Of a stretch of DNA of 64,000 nt, positions 50,250 through 58,589 are shown one piece after another (position 1 is the first letter of the stretch; every line of letters starts with the position of its first letter). The stretch lies in contig JAMCPI010000012.1 of NCBI GenBank assembly GCA_023379805.1, positions 345,777 to 409,776 on the forward strand. The letters run 5' to 3'. The notes beneath the pieces are model-generated. The model was not told the DNA's origin, searched no databases, and was given only the letters and a program-made list of their open reading frames with translations. The DNA comes from Nitrososphaerota archaeon (lineage in GTDB: Archaea; Thermoproteota; Nitrososphaeria; Nitrososphaerales; JACPRH01). The translations under genes were made by a program, and so were the position numbers.

Positions 50250-50362
50250 AAGGCTGGTCTGAGCCTAGCTGCTTAAGCTACTTTGAAATCCTGAAACATG
50301 TCTTTTTACTTACATGTTTCTGGTTTTCTTTCGCCAAGCAACTTTAGCTTGCCCCCAGCCTT
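50250..50362 (-). ncRNA. RNA-like family II, copy 2
   Basis: On the minus strand from 50362: AAGGCTGGGGGCAAGCTAAA, TTGCTTGGCGAAAGAAAACC, and a final GGCTCAGACCAGCCTT. The ends pair perfectly over 8 bp (AAGGCTGG/CCAGCCTT), CAAGC pairs with GCTTG, and an 11-of-12-bp hairpin (CCAGAAACATGT/ACATGTTTCAGG) replaces the two hairpins of copy 1. The conserved parts are the closing stem, the first hairpin and the GCGAAAG loop. A TATA-like TTTTTATGG lies 24-32 bases upstream. The 3' end is 100 bases before the nitroreductase ATG, so it could be either a leader or an independent RNA. Confidence 0.55.
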
Positions 50363-50424
50363 TGAATCTATTCATGTTTCAGATCCATAAAAAGAATTTG
50401 GTGTCAAGTATGCTCTTCTCCGCT

Positions 50425-51318
50425 CTACTTTAGTGCAGTGATGAACATGCCGTGCCAAGTGTGATACCAGATTGCGCCTGTGTAGCCGTTGATGCTGAGC
50501 ATCCCGTAGGTTTGTCCGTTGAGAGTTGTCTCAATAGTATAGTATCCTGGGAATGTTTCCACATCACCGACTGTTGTTCCAGGGTAAGTGACGTTTAGGA
50601 ACTTCTGCGCGATCTTCTTAGCCTGATCCGGTGTAACTGTCACTGTGCCGTTGCCCGTGTAGTAACTACCGCCACCCATCATGCCCCCACCCATCATCCT
50701 GCCCATACTATTGTATCCTGTGTTCCACATCATGCTCTGAGGTTCTGGGTAAACTGAGCCTGTGAAACGGTCGATAAGAACCTCTAGTACACCGTTACCT
50801 GTGCGTTTATCAATAATTGATAGGTAAAAGTTGTTGGAGTACTCGTCAAAATCGCCTATAGTAAGACTGGAGTTCTTTAGAGCGGTAAGAAAGACGTTAG
50901 CAACCTGCTCCGCCTGGGCATGTGTCAGGGCAGTTGGAACCTTCTGGTAGTAACCCATCATTCCACCACTCATCATACCGCCACTACCCATCATGCCCCC
51001 TCCTGCTCCTCCCATCATGCCCCCACACATCATTCCTTGTCCATAGAATTGCTGAGGCTGATCGTTGTTGTTAGGTGATGCTTGCTGATAATTCGGGTAG
51101 TTGTAACCCCCCATCATTCCGCCAGCATCCCCACCCATCATACCGCTGCCTCCTATTCCTCCACCCATCATTCCAGAGCCGTATCCTTGATTCTGCCGCT
51201 GGTATCCCAATGCAGAGTACTGCATATTGGCATTCGCATATATCGCGAGGGATGCGAATGTGATTAGTGCTGCAACCGCTACCGCGATTACTATTAACTC
51301 GGTTTTACTAACTGTCAT
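50425..51318 (-). CDS. Met/Gly-rich membrane-anchored protein with PepSY-like repeats, 297 aa
   Basis: N-terminal anchor (ELIVIAVAVAALITFASLAIY), then a low-complexity region (about 45-125) with many MMGG units, a QQASPNNNDQPQQF insert, and two related domains (about 130-195 and 230-297), each with LTHAQAEQVANVFLTAL or VTPDQAKKIAQKFLN followed by a strand-rich part ending TGAIWYHTWHG. These resemble PepSY domains. Dense Met near His/Cys-poor sequence suggests Cu(I)-binding or a surface coat. It lies downstream of an ArsR gene and another MMGG-containing membrane protein on the same strand, so metal or sulfide stress is a plausible context. Confidence 0.65.
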   Translation of the reverse strand: MTVSKTELIVIAVAVAALITFASLAIYANANMQYSALGYQRQNQGYGSGMMGGGIGGSGMMGGDAGGMMGGYNYPNYQQASPNNNDQPQQFYGQGMMCGGMMGGAGGGMMGSGGMMSGGMMGYYQKVPTALTHAQAEQVANVFLTALKNSSLTIGDFDEYSNNFYLSIIDKRTGNGVLEVLIDRFTGSVYPEPQSMMWNTGYNSMGRMMGGGMMGGGSYYTGNGTVTVTPDQAKKIAQKFLNVTYPGTTVGDVETFPGYYTIETTLNGQTYGMLSINGYTGAIWYHTWHGMFITALK

Positions 51319-51429
51319 TATTATTTATCTGACCTCAGGCTTCAGTATAGTTTGAAACAGTGTATGATAGTTGCCTGAAACAGTTTTTGAAACAGATTTC
51401 TCCAACAGTATCACCGTCAACTCTGTACA

Positions 51430-51843
51430 CTAGCTGCTCCTCGGCGGATACCATGTTAACCCGATTATGCCTGCTGTGAACATCAGGACTGAGCCGAGCA
51501 TAAAGCCCCACATTGTAGGAAACGCGACGATAGAGATGATAAGCACAAGTGTAGCACCACTCCTAATCTTACCGATATCAGAAGTATTCAGCCACATAGT
51601 TCCAAGAATCCCTAGTGCGATAACCAGTATTCCTAAAGCAGCTGTCAAAGGTGCCCATCCGAACCCGTAGCCAAACCACGGGCCTCCACCCCCCATCATC
51701 ATTCCAGGCCCCATCATGCCGAAGCCGTAGGGTGAACCGAAGATTGCTGCTGGAATCGTGTATAGGGCGCCGATACCTTGTAGCACCAAACCAATTACTG
51801 CGAGAGTGAACGCTGTTACTGGATGTGCTGCGTATTCGGACAT
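51430..51843 (-). CDS. Four-TM membrane protein with Met/Gly loop, 137 aa
   Basis: Hydrophobic segments at about residues 10-32, 60-85, 92-112 and 115-132. The first loop contains GFGMMGPGMMMGGGGPWFGYGFG, the same Met/Gly character as the neighbouring downstream gene (key part MMGPGMMMGGGGPW). Not recognised as a known family. It starts 16 bases after the stop of the ArsR gene and is likely in its operon. Confidence 0.65.
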   Translation of the reverse strand: MSEYAAHPVTAFTLAVIGLVLQGIGALYTIPAAIFGSPYGFGMMGPGMMMGGGGPWFGYGFGWAPLTAALGILVIALGILGTMWLNTSDIGKIRSGATLVLIISIVAFPTMWGFMLGSVLMFTAGIIGLTWYPPRSS

Positions 51844-51859
51844 ATCTCTTCTTCACCAC

Positions 51860-52189
51860 TCACTCCCCGACTATCTTCGTGAGCTGCTCGGTCTCTTTGA
51901 GCTGCTCAAGAAGAACCTGCCTCATCAAATCGCATGCTTGAATAATCTTGGGGTTAGCGACTTTGTAGTAGATGTTGGTTCCCTCCTTCCTAGTGGCTAC
52001 GACCCTTCTCTGCCTCAAAACGGCAAGATGTTGTGAAACGTTTGCCTGTCTAAGCCCCAGTGCTTCTGCTAGCTGGTTAACGGTTTTCTCTCCATCGCGA
52101 AGAGCGCTGAGGATCTCTATACGCACCGCGCTTCCTAGCGTTCGGCAGATTTCGGCGTGCATCTCAAAGATACGGTCAGACATCACCAA
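51860..52189 (-). CDS. ArsR-family transcriptional regulator, 109 aa
   Basis: Winged helix-turn-helix: RTLGSAVRIEILSALRDGEK, NQLAEALGLRQANVSQHLAVL (recognition helix) and the wing RRVVATRKEGTNIYYKV. It has two cysteines, one in EICRTLG near residue 15 and one in IIQACDLM near 87. Their helix positions recall the dithiol persulfide sensors BigR/SqrR more than the CVCD metal site of ArsR. A palindromic operator lies directly before its start and a second before the divergent SQR gene. So it likely represses both and responds to sulfide or polysulfide. ATG 52189 or 52183. Confidence 0.88.
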   Translation of the reverse strand: MVMSDRIFEMHAEICRTLGSAVRIEILSALRDGEKTVNQLAEALGLRQANVSQHLAVLRQRRVVATRKEGTNIYYKVANPKIIQACDLMRQVLLEQLKETEQLTKIVGE

Positions 52190-52197
52190 TCAACAAT

Positions 52198-52213
52198 ATT
52201 CATATATATGAAT
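52198..52213. promoter_or_regulatory. ArsR operator 1, perfect palindrome
   Basis: ATTCATATATATGAAT is a perfect 16-bp palindrome 9 bases upstream of the arsR ATG. It overlaps the probable promoter, so autorepression is expected. Confidence 0.65.
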
Positions 52214-52273
52214 GATATAAAAGGCTTTCTTAGATTTCGCCGCGGCGCCCTCCCCAAACCAGTTCATATTTCG

Positions 52274-52293
52274 ATATGCATATATATGAATAT
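52274..52293. promoter_or_regulatory. ArsR operator 2, before the SQR gene
   Basis: ATATGCATATATATGAATAT repeats operator 1 extended to 20 bp with one changed base. It sits 50 bases upstream of the SQR ATG, which links the divergent gene to the same regulator. Confidence 0.65.
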
Positions 52294-52342
52294 TATCCCA
52301 TATTGATAGATAGGCAGGTAAGTAGGTAGGCGAATAGAACTA

Positions 52343-53503
52343 ATGAGCAAGGATGAAACTATTCTTATTTTGGGCGGAGGTGTTGGAGGGCTCGTTGCCT
52401 CCAATGTATTGAAGGAAAAACTTGGAGATCAGGCAACTGTAAGGCTTGTGGAGCGTAAAAAGCAGTTCCAGTTCCCACCATCATATCCTTGGCTAATGCT
52501 GGGTCAGAGAAAACCTGAACAGGTTCAGAAGGATTTGAGCCTTCTGAAGAAGAAGGGGATTGAGGTCATAACTGATGAGGTGGAGTCTATCAATATTGAC
52601 GGTAAGGTCGTCAAGAGTAAAGAGAATGGTAAGCTGCCGTATGACCATCTTATCATTGCGCTTGGTGCAGAATACTCTCTAGAAGCCATACCTGGGTTCA
52701 AGGAGCATGCCCACCACATCTATGATCTTGAGTCAGCCGTGAGGTTCAATGAAGCAGTTGAAAAGTTCGAGGGAGGAACTATCGCTATAGGTGTGTCGAG
52801 GACACCCTTCAAATGCCCTGCAGCGCCCTACGAAACTGCGCTTCTGCTCGACGACTACTACTCAAAGAAAGGTATGAGGGATAGAGTGAAGCTCGAGTTC
52901 TTCACACCCGAGGGCAGCCCAGTTCCATCTGTAGGCCCAGAGATCGGGGGAAAGGTAGCTGAGTTCCTCAAATCAAAGAACATAAAGTATCACCCTAAGA
53001 TCAAGGTTACCGAAATCAAGGCTGGAGAAGCTCGCTTCGAGAACAATAGATCCATACCCTTTGATCTTCTCTTCTGTGTGCCGCCGCACAAAGCCCCCAA
53101 ACCTGTAGTAGACGCCAAGTTAACGAATGAGACAGGTTGGATACCTGTGAACCCGAGAACATTGGAGACCAAGCATAACGGAGTTTACGCTGTTGGAGAC
53201 GTAACCAGCCTATCAACACCTAACGGTTATATGCCATTTCTTCCGAAGGCAGGGGTCTTCGCCCACGGCCAAGCAGAAGTTGTAGCAAACAACATTGCTA
53301 CTGAGATCAAGGGAAGAGGAAAGATGAAGGAGTGGGATGGACATGGCTCCTGTTTCCTAGAAGTGGGGCACGGTGAAAGCGCCTTTGTAAAAGGCAAGTT
53401 TCTTGCGGAACCCAAGCCCCAGATTGAGTTCCACATGCCTGGAAGAGTATGGCACATGCAGAAGGTTCTGTTCGAAAAATACTGGATGCGCCACTGGTTC
53501 TAG
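52343..53503 (+). CDS. Sulfide:quinone oxidoreductase-like flavoprotein, 386 aa
   Basis: FAD-binding Rossmann motif LILGGGVGGLVASNVL at the N-terminus, the second GxG region DHLIIALGAEYS, VSRTPFKCPAAPYETALLLD with a Cys near residue 162, FDLLFCVPPHKAP with a second Cys and the C-terminal FAD motif GVYAVGDVTSL. A third cysteine lies in HGSCFLEVGHGES. SQR enzymes oxidise sulfide at the membrane and pass electrons to quinone. The divergent ArsR regulator and the adjacent DsrE protein support a sulfur role. Other NDH-2-like activities are possible. Length is normal. Confidence 0.85.
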   Translation: MSKDETILILGGGVGGLVASNVLKEKLGDQATVRLVERKKQFQFPPSYPWLMLGQRKPEQVQKDLSLLKKKGIEVITDEVESINIDGKVVKSKENGKLPYDHLIIALGAEYSLEAIPGFKEHAHHIYDLESAVRFNEAVEKFEGGTIAIGVSRTPFKCPAAPYETALLLDDYYSKKGMRDRVKLEFFTPEGSPVPSVGPEIGGKVAEFLKSKNIKYHPKIKVTEIKAGEARFENNRSIPFDLLFCVPPHKAPKPVVDAKLTNETGWIPVNPRTLETKHNGVYAVGDVTSLSTPNGYMPFLPKAGVFAHGQAEVVANNIATEIKGRGKMKEWDGHGSCFLEVGHGESAFVKGKFLAEPKPQIEFHMPGRVWHMQKVLFEKYWMRHWF

Positions 53504-53529
53504 GCAGTAACAACGAGGCGAAGTAGATA

Positions 53530-53859
53530 ATGAAAATCGGTATAATTCTGAACACAAACGATCCTGAAACCGTTTGGAATACTTTCAGGTTCGGGGTTAC
53601 ATCCCTCACCAACAATCATCGGGTTAAGGTCTTCCTCCTCGGCAGAGGAGTGGAAGCAGAAGAGATTAGCAGCGATCAGTTTGATGTTAGAATGCAGATG
53701 ATGCGCTTCCTGGATGCCGGAGGAGAAATTCTGGCCTGCGGAACCTGCCTAAAGATAAGAAAGAAGAAGGAGAGCGAAGTAAAGATGTGCTCCATATCCA
53801 CGATGCAGAGCCTGCTGGAAATCGTAGAGCTCTCAGACAAGATCATCACCTTCTCCTGA
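53530..53859 (+). CDS. DsrE-family sulfur-transfer protein, 109 aa
   Basis: The small alpha/beta DsrE fold is visible: MKIGIILNTNDPETVWNTFRFG, HRVKVFLLGRGVEAEEIS and FLDAGGEILACGTCLKIRKKK. The CGTC pair is in the position of the sulfur-carrying cysteine of DsrE/TusD. It starts 27 bases after the SQR stop and should accept or relay persulfide sulfur from it. Confidence 0.83.
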   Translation: MKIGIILNTNDPETVWNTFRFGVTSLTNNHRVKVFLLGRGVEAEEISSDQFDVRMQMMRFLDAGGEILACGTCLKIRKKKESEVKMCSISTMQSLLEIVELSDKIITFS

Positions 53860-54024
53860 AACCGTTCAGGATAACGCTCACTTTTGGGCAACATCCGAAC
53901 TTGCCCATGCATAAATTAACTAAACTGCTGCCTCAGACCCTCGTTTGCCCAACAAGGGCTGAAGTTATGGGTATCGGCTCCTAAATATCAAATTAAATCT
54001 AAACTATCATGTTCAGATATCATC

Positions 54025-55494
54025 CTATATGTCGAAGTATAGTTGGAATTCGTAGGGGTGTGTTCTTAGTGCTATTTGGTTGTGTTCGTTTGTGCCGTTC
54101 TCAATTATGTAGTCGATTGTGCTTTGTGGAAAGATTGTCTTTAGGAATGAGTGGTCGCTTCTGAGGCTTTCTGCGGCTTCTTTCAATGAGCCTGGTAGTT
54201 CCTGTATTCCGAGTTCGTGTCTTTTCTCTGGTGTGAGGTGGTAGATGTTTTCGTCTACTGGGTCTCCCGGGTCTAGTTTCTTCTTTATTCCGTCGAGGCC
54301 GGCCGCGGTCATTGCTGCGAAGCATAGGTAGGGGTTGCTTGAGGGATCAGGTGTTCTGTACTCTAATCGTTTTCTTGCCGCTGTTTTCTGGCCTTTCTCG
54401 TAGCAGGGGACTCTGATGTTGGCTGATCTGTTTCTTCTGCTCCAAGCTATATAGACCGGCGCTTCGTAGCCTGGGACTAGTCTGCGGTAGGAGTTTGTGG
54501 TGGGGTTAGTTATCGCGGCCATTGCCCTCGCGTGAGCCATAAGGCCTCCTGCGAAGTATCGTCCAAGCTGACTTAGCTCTGCGTGAGGATCGCTACCGTC
54601 ATAGAAGAGCGGATTACCGCCTTTCCATAGGCTGACGTGCACATGCATTCCTGAGGCGTTGTCCATGAAGACCGGTTTCGGCATAAAGGTTGCCACCATA
54701 CCTCTGGTATACGCCACGTTCTTGACTATCATCTTGTAAGTGACGACGTTGTCTGCGGTGCTCGTCAAGGTGTCTCTTAACATGTCGATTTCGCACTGCC
54801 CTGCTGTAGCCACCTCATGGTGGTGAGCATCCGTGACGATGTTGAAGTTCTTCTCCATAACTGAGCAGCATTCGCTTCTAAACTCCATTAAGGTGTCCTG
54901 CGGCGGAACTGGGAAGTAGCCTTCCTTGAACCTAATCGGATAGTTTGTCCCGGTAGTGTTCCACGCCGCTTCCTTAGACTCTATTTTGTATGATTGGCCT
55001 TGATAGGGGTTGTGAACATCCCAATAGACCTTATCGAAGACAAAGAACTCAAGCTCAGGACCCCAGTAAGACAAATCATAGCCCTGCTTAGTAATCTCAG
55101 CCTCGGCTTTCTGCGCAATCGCCCTCGGATCGTTGGCGAACCGTCCTTGACCGAAGCCCCAGTGCACATCACAAATCATTCTAGCCGTCTTGTAGTTATC
55201 TGGGAGCCAAGGCATTACTGCAAAGGTCGATGGGTCAGGTACAAGCACAAGATCAGACTCGTAGATTTCGGTGAACCCCCTGATGGAGGATCCGTCGAGC
55301 TTCGGGATTCCTTTCGTGAAGGTGTCCTCTTCAATACTGTGCCAAGGCATAGTGACATGCTGTAGTCTGCCGGGAATATCGGTGAATTCAAGATCAACGA
55401 ATTCGACCTTCTCATTCTTTATCATGTCAACAGCTTCGACCGGAGTAATCTTCAACGGCTCGATTTGTCCTTGTACACTTCTCTGAAATCCCAT
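54025..55494 (-). CDS. glnA: Glutamine synthetase type I, 489 aa
   Basis: GS signatures: DLEFTDIPGRLQHVTMP, KLDGSSIRGFTEIYESDLVL, YWGPELEFFVFDKVYW, DAHHHEVATAGQCEIDM, KPVFMDNASGMHVHVSLW, AWSRRNRSANIRVPCY and a PDPSSNPYL segment. It makes glutamine from glutamate, ammonium and ATP. The start is set at ATG 55494 because a TATA-like box (TATATAAAT, minus strand, about 55517-55525) lies about 25 bases upstream, consistent with a leaderless mRNA. The ORF is open to 55518. It is divergent from a second GS gene. Confidence 0.95.
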   Translation of the reverse strand: MGFQRSVQGQIEPLKITPVEAVDMIKNEKVEFVDLEFTDIPGRLQHVTMPWHSIEEDTFTKGIPKLDGSSIRGFTEIYESDLVLVPDPSTFAVMPWLPDNYKTARMICDVHWGFGQGRFANDPRAIAQKAEAEITKQGYDLSYWGPELEFFVFDKVYWDVHNPYQGQSYKIESKEAAWNTTGTNYPIRFKEGYFPVPPQDTLMEFRSECCSVMEKNFNIVTDAHHHEVATAGQCEIDMLRDTLTSTADNVVTYKMIVKNVAYTRGMVATFMPKPVFMDNASGMHVHVSLWKGGNPLFYDGSDPHAELSQLGRYFAGGLMAHARAMAAITNPTTNSYRRLVPGYEAPVYIAWSRRNRSANIRVPCYEKGQKTAARKRLEYRTPDPSSNPYLCFAAMTAAGLDGIKKKLDPGDPVDENIYHLTPEKRHELGIQELPGSLKEAAESLRSDHSFLKTIFPQSTIDYIIENGTNEHNQIALRTHPYEFQLYFDI

Positions 55495-55518
55495 AACTCC
55501 ACACGTCAAAACGCACAT

Positions 55519-55883
55519 TTATATACTTTATTCAAAAAATAATGGACAAGTGTACAAAAGCACCTCCAGAGTCACAGTTGTTTGTTCACAAGCAACCCGC
55601 AAAGCGCCACCCGAACCCGACGTGAACTGATCATTTCACTGGTAAAACCTCCCTGAAAACATAAAGACCATAACAACGCTCTTACACCAGTTCTAAATTC
55701 AATCGAAGATGTGAAAAAGTGTCGAATCGTAAAGCCGATTTATGGGCGTTTGCATACAGTCAAGATATATATCAGCGCATATTGAGGGCTATTACCATGC
55801 CTGCTATGAACCGCGAAAAATGTGAGACAATTATTATCCGGTCTTCCGGTCTAGAAACCAAGCTCAGTGGAGTTGTAGCGTAG
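55519..55883. other. 365-bp region between divergent glutamine synthetase genes
   Basis: Carries the minus-strand TATA-like box at about 55517-55525 and a plus-strand one (AGATATATATC, about 55763-55773). An extra plus-strand ATG at 55798 is followed by only a short open frame. No gene is called. Confidence 0.5.
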
Positions 55884-57221
55884 ATGAGCGAAGAGCTATC
55901 CAGAAGCGTCCTGAAAGATGTTCAGGAGCGCGGAATCTCATTCGTCAACCTTCAGTTCACCGATATTCATGGCGGATTAAAATCAACTACTATCCCCGCT
56001 GCTCAGCTTGAGGACTCGCTGAACATCGGAACATGGTTTGACGGCTCATCAATAGCCGGTTTCACTCGTATCTACGAGTCTGATATGTATCTGCGCCCTG
56101 ACCCAGCCACCTACGCGGTTATTCCGTGGGAGACTGAAGTGGCCAGGATTATCTGCGATGTCTACATGCCTGACGGCAAGCCGTTCGAAGGAGATCCTCG
56201 CTACATTCTGAAACGGGCTTTGAAGAACGCATCGGACATGGGCTTTGAGTACAACACAGGACCTGAACTGGAGTTCTTCCTATTCCAGCCGAGAAACGGA
56301 TCATCCAATCTTTCACCAGTTCCCCATGATGTCGCGTCATACTTCGACTTCTCACCTCAGGACAAAGCCTCCCATGTAAGAGAGAACATCATCAAGGCAC
56401 TAGGTGCCTTCGGCATGACCGTCGAGATGGGTCACCACGAAGTGGCCTTCGGTCAGCACGAAATCGACTTCCGCTACAGCGGTGCCTTGAGAACAGCGGA
56501 TAACGCGATAACTCTCAAACACACCGTCAAAGCTGTCGCGAATAAGCATGATATTTACGCAACCTTCATGCCGAAACCGGTCTTCGGAATAAACGGCTCC
56601 GGAATGCACGTCCACCAGAGCTTCTTCAACAGCAAAGGTGATAACGCGTTCTTCGACCGCAACGACGAGTACAAGCTATCCAAGGTTGCGAAGAGCTTCA
56701 TCGCAGGCCAACTTGCACACGTAAAAGAAATGAGCGCAGTACTCGCCCCAACCGTCAACTCATACAAACGGCTCGTCCCAGGCTACGAAGCCCCAGTATA
56801 CATCTCATGGGCTAGAAAGAACCGCTCAGCACTAATCCGAGTACCCTCATACTCTCCAGGAAGAGAGAAGGCAACACGCGCAGAGCTAAGATGCCCCGAC
56901 CCTAGCTGCAACCCCTACCTAGCCTTCGCAGTGATGCTGACAGCAGGTCTAGACGGAGTGAAGAACAACATGACACCCCCAGCACCGGTGGAAGAGGACC
57001 TTTACGAGTTCGACGACAAACGACTAAAGGAACTCTACATAGACACACTCCCAGGATCACTCCACGAAGCCATCACTCAGATGCAGCAGAGCAAGCTAAT
57101 GAAAGAAGCCCTCGGCAAACACACCTACGAAGAGTACACCAACGCAAAGCTAGCTGAGTGGGACGACTACCGCATCAGAGTCACCGACTGGGAGCTCAGA
57201 CGCTACCTAGACATCCTATAA
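55884..57221 (+). CDS. Second glutamine synthetase type I paralogue, 445 aa
   Basis: Same family with shorter N-terminus: NLQFTDIHGGLKSTTIP, FDGSSIAGFTRIYESDMYL, NTGPELEFFLF, GHHEVAFGQHEIDF, KPVFGINGSGMHVHQSFF, AWARKNRSALIRVP-type segment (SWARKNRSALIRVPSYSPG) and CPDPSCNPYLAF. The active-site Glu and His residues are in place. The length of 445 fits GSI-alpha, while 54025 encodes the longer form. Two GS genes next to glutamate synthase give a GS-GOGAT route. The paralogue could also act on other amines. Confidence 0.94.
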   Translation: MSEELSRSVLKDVQERGISFVNLQFTDIHGGLKSTTIPAAQLEDSLNIGTWFDGSSIAGFTRIYESDMYLRPDPATYAVIPWETEVARIICDVYMPDGKPFEGDPRYILKRALKNASDMGFEYNTGPELEFFLFQPRNGSSNLSPVPHDVASYFDFSPQDKASHVRENIIKALGAFGMTVEMGHHEVAFGQHEIDFRYSGALRTADNAITLKHTVKAVANKHDIYATFMPKPVFGINGSGMHVHQSFFNSKGDNAFFDRNDEYKLSKVAKSFIAGQLAHVKEMSAVLAPTVNSYKRLVPGYEAPVYISWARKNRSALIRVPSYSPGREKATRAELRCPDPSCNPYLAFAVMLTAGLDGVKNNMTPPAPVEEDLYEFDDKRLKELYIDTLPGSLHEAITQMQQSKLMKEALGKHTYEEYTNAKLAEWDDYRIRVTDWELRRYLDIL

Positions 57222-57443
57222 TCAGATCTGAGAAAGGCTGGGCTACGTTAAGAAGCTCCAGCCTATGCTCTTCTTTATCTGAAATTTAGTATATTTCCCT
57301 GTTGCTGCTTTTCTGTAAAAGTAGTCTTTGCAGTGCATGTCGATCCAATTGTTGACTCTTTGCCGCATATTTGGCATAAATGTGACAAATGAGATGGACA
57401 AACTATATATTCATAGCAGTTATTCTAGCTTGATGACCTAAAC

Positions 57444-58589
57444 ATGAGAACGCCTATCGGCGTAAAGGGGCGCAACAACCCTTACGACGACGACAAAGTC
57501 ATTGATGCCTGCTCAATCTTCGGCATGATGGATCAGCAAGGAAGATCCATGGCGGGACGCGATGTTGTCGAAGCTATGACGAACATGAATGAGCGGACAA
57601 ACGGTCTAGGCTCAGGTTACGCTGTTTACGGGCTTTACCCTAAGCGTCGTGACCAGTATGTGCTTCACGTAATGTATGACGACAGGAAGGCGTTGGAGTG
57701 GGGATCCAAATTTATTGACTCTGAGTTCAAGATTGTTCAGGATGAGGAGATACCGATGGATCGGAGCTGCTGCAAAGCGGATGCCCCGATTATGTGGCGA
57801 TACTTTGTAGACGTGGACTCTGAGAGGCTGAACGGAACCGGTGAAGAGGATTACGTGGTTCAAAGAGTCTTCTCAATCAACACCTCGGAGAAAGGGGCCT
57901 ATGTGGTTTCAAGCGGCAAAGACATGGGTGTCTTCAAAGGAGTCGGCTGGCCGCAGGAGATAGCTGATACTTTCCACTTGGACGAGTACCGTGGGTATCT
58001 TTGGACATCTCACGGCCGCTTCCCAACGAACACACCGGGTTGGTGGGGCGGAGCACACCCGTTCTCTTTACTGGATACTTCAATTGTCCATAACGGCGAA
58101 ATTTCGTCCTACGGTACGAACCGGCGTTTCCTAGAGATGCTCGGCTACCAATGCACCTTCCAAACTGACACTGAGATCTTCTCGCTTGCCCTAGACTACT
58201 TGATGCGGCGCCGGAAGCTACCGGTGGAGATTATCGCAAACATCTTTGCACCCCCGTTGTGGAAAGATATTGATGCGATGCCTCCTCAGCAGCGTAACCT
58301 TCTCCGTAGCCTCAGAATGGTGTACGGCGGTCTATTGATGAACGGGCCGTTCTCCATAATCTTCGCTAAACACGGCTTAATGGTCGGGCTTACTGATAGG
58401 ATTAAGCTGCGGCCTCTGATTGCTGCTAAGAAGAAGGATGTCTTCTTCATCTCATCAGAGGAGTCTGCGATTAGATGCGTCCAGCCTGATCTGGACAAGG
58501 TGTGGCATCCTCGAGGCGGCGAACCCGTTGTGGCTAGCTGCGTCAACATTCACGCCTCAACCAACCCTGTCTTAGTGATGTCCTCTTGA
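57444..58589 (+). CDS. Glutamate synthase glutamine amidotransferase subunit, 381 aa
   Basis: Class II glutamine amidotransferase domain: ACSIFGMMDQQGRSM, with the nucleophile Cys at residue 23 after a 22-residue propeptide that must be removed, then WTSHGRFPTNTPGWWGGAHPF, LLDTSIVHNGEISSYGTNRRF and FQTDTEIFSLALDYLM. It releases ammonia from glutamine for the synthase subunit encoded next. In archaea the large GltB is split into three genes as here. A TATA-like box (ACTATATATTC, about 57402) lies about 40 bases upstream. It overlaps the next gene by 4 bases. Confidence 0.92.
   Translation: MRTPIGVKGRNNPYDDDKVIDACSIFGMMDQQGRSMAGRDVVEAMTNMNERTNGLGSGYAVYGLYPKRRDQYVLHVMYDDRKALEWGSKFIDSEFKIVQDEEIPMDRSCCKADAPIMWRYFVDVDSERLNGTGEEDYVVQRVFSINTSEKGAYVVSSGKDMGVFKGVGWPQEIADTFHLDEYRGYLWTSHGRFPTNTPGWWGGAHPFSLLDTSIVHNGEISSYGTNRRFLEMLGYQCTFQTDTEIFSLALDYLMRRRKLPVEIIANIFAPPLWKDIDAMPPQQRNLLRSLRMVYGGLLMNGPFSIIFAKHGLMVGLTDRIKLRPLIAAKKKDVFFISSEESAIRCVQPDLDKVWHPRGGEPVVASCVNIHASTNPVLVMSS

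Noticed and set aside
50690..51180. CCCATCAT repeats as a DNA repeat array
   Set aside because: They are the codons of the MMGG-rich protein on the minus strand and have irregular spacing set by the protein sequence.
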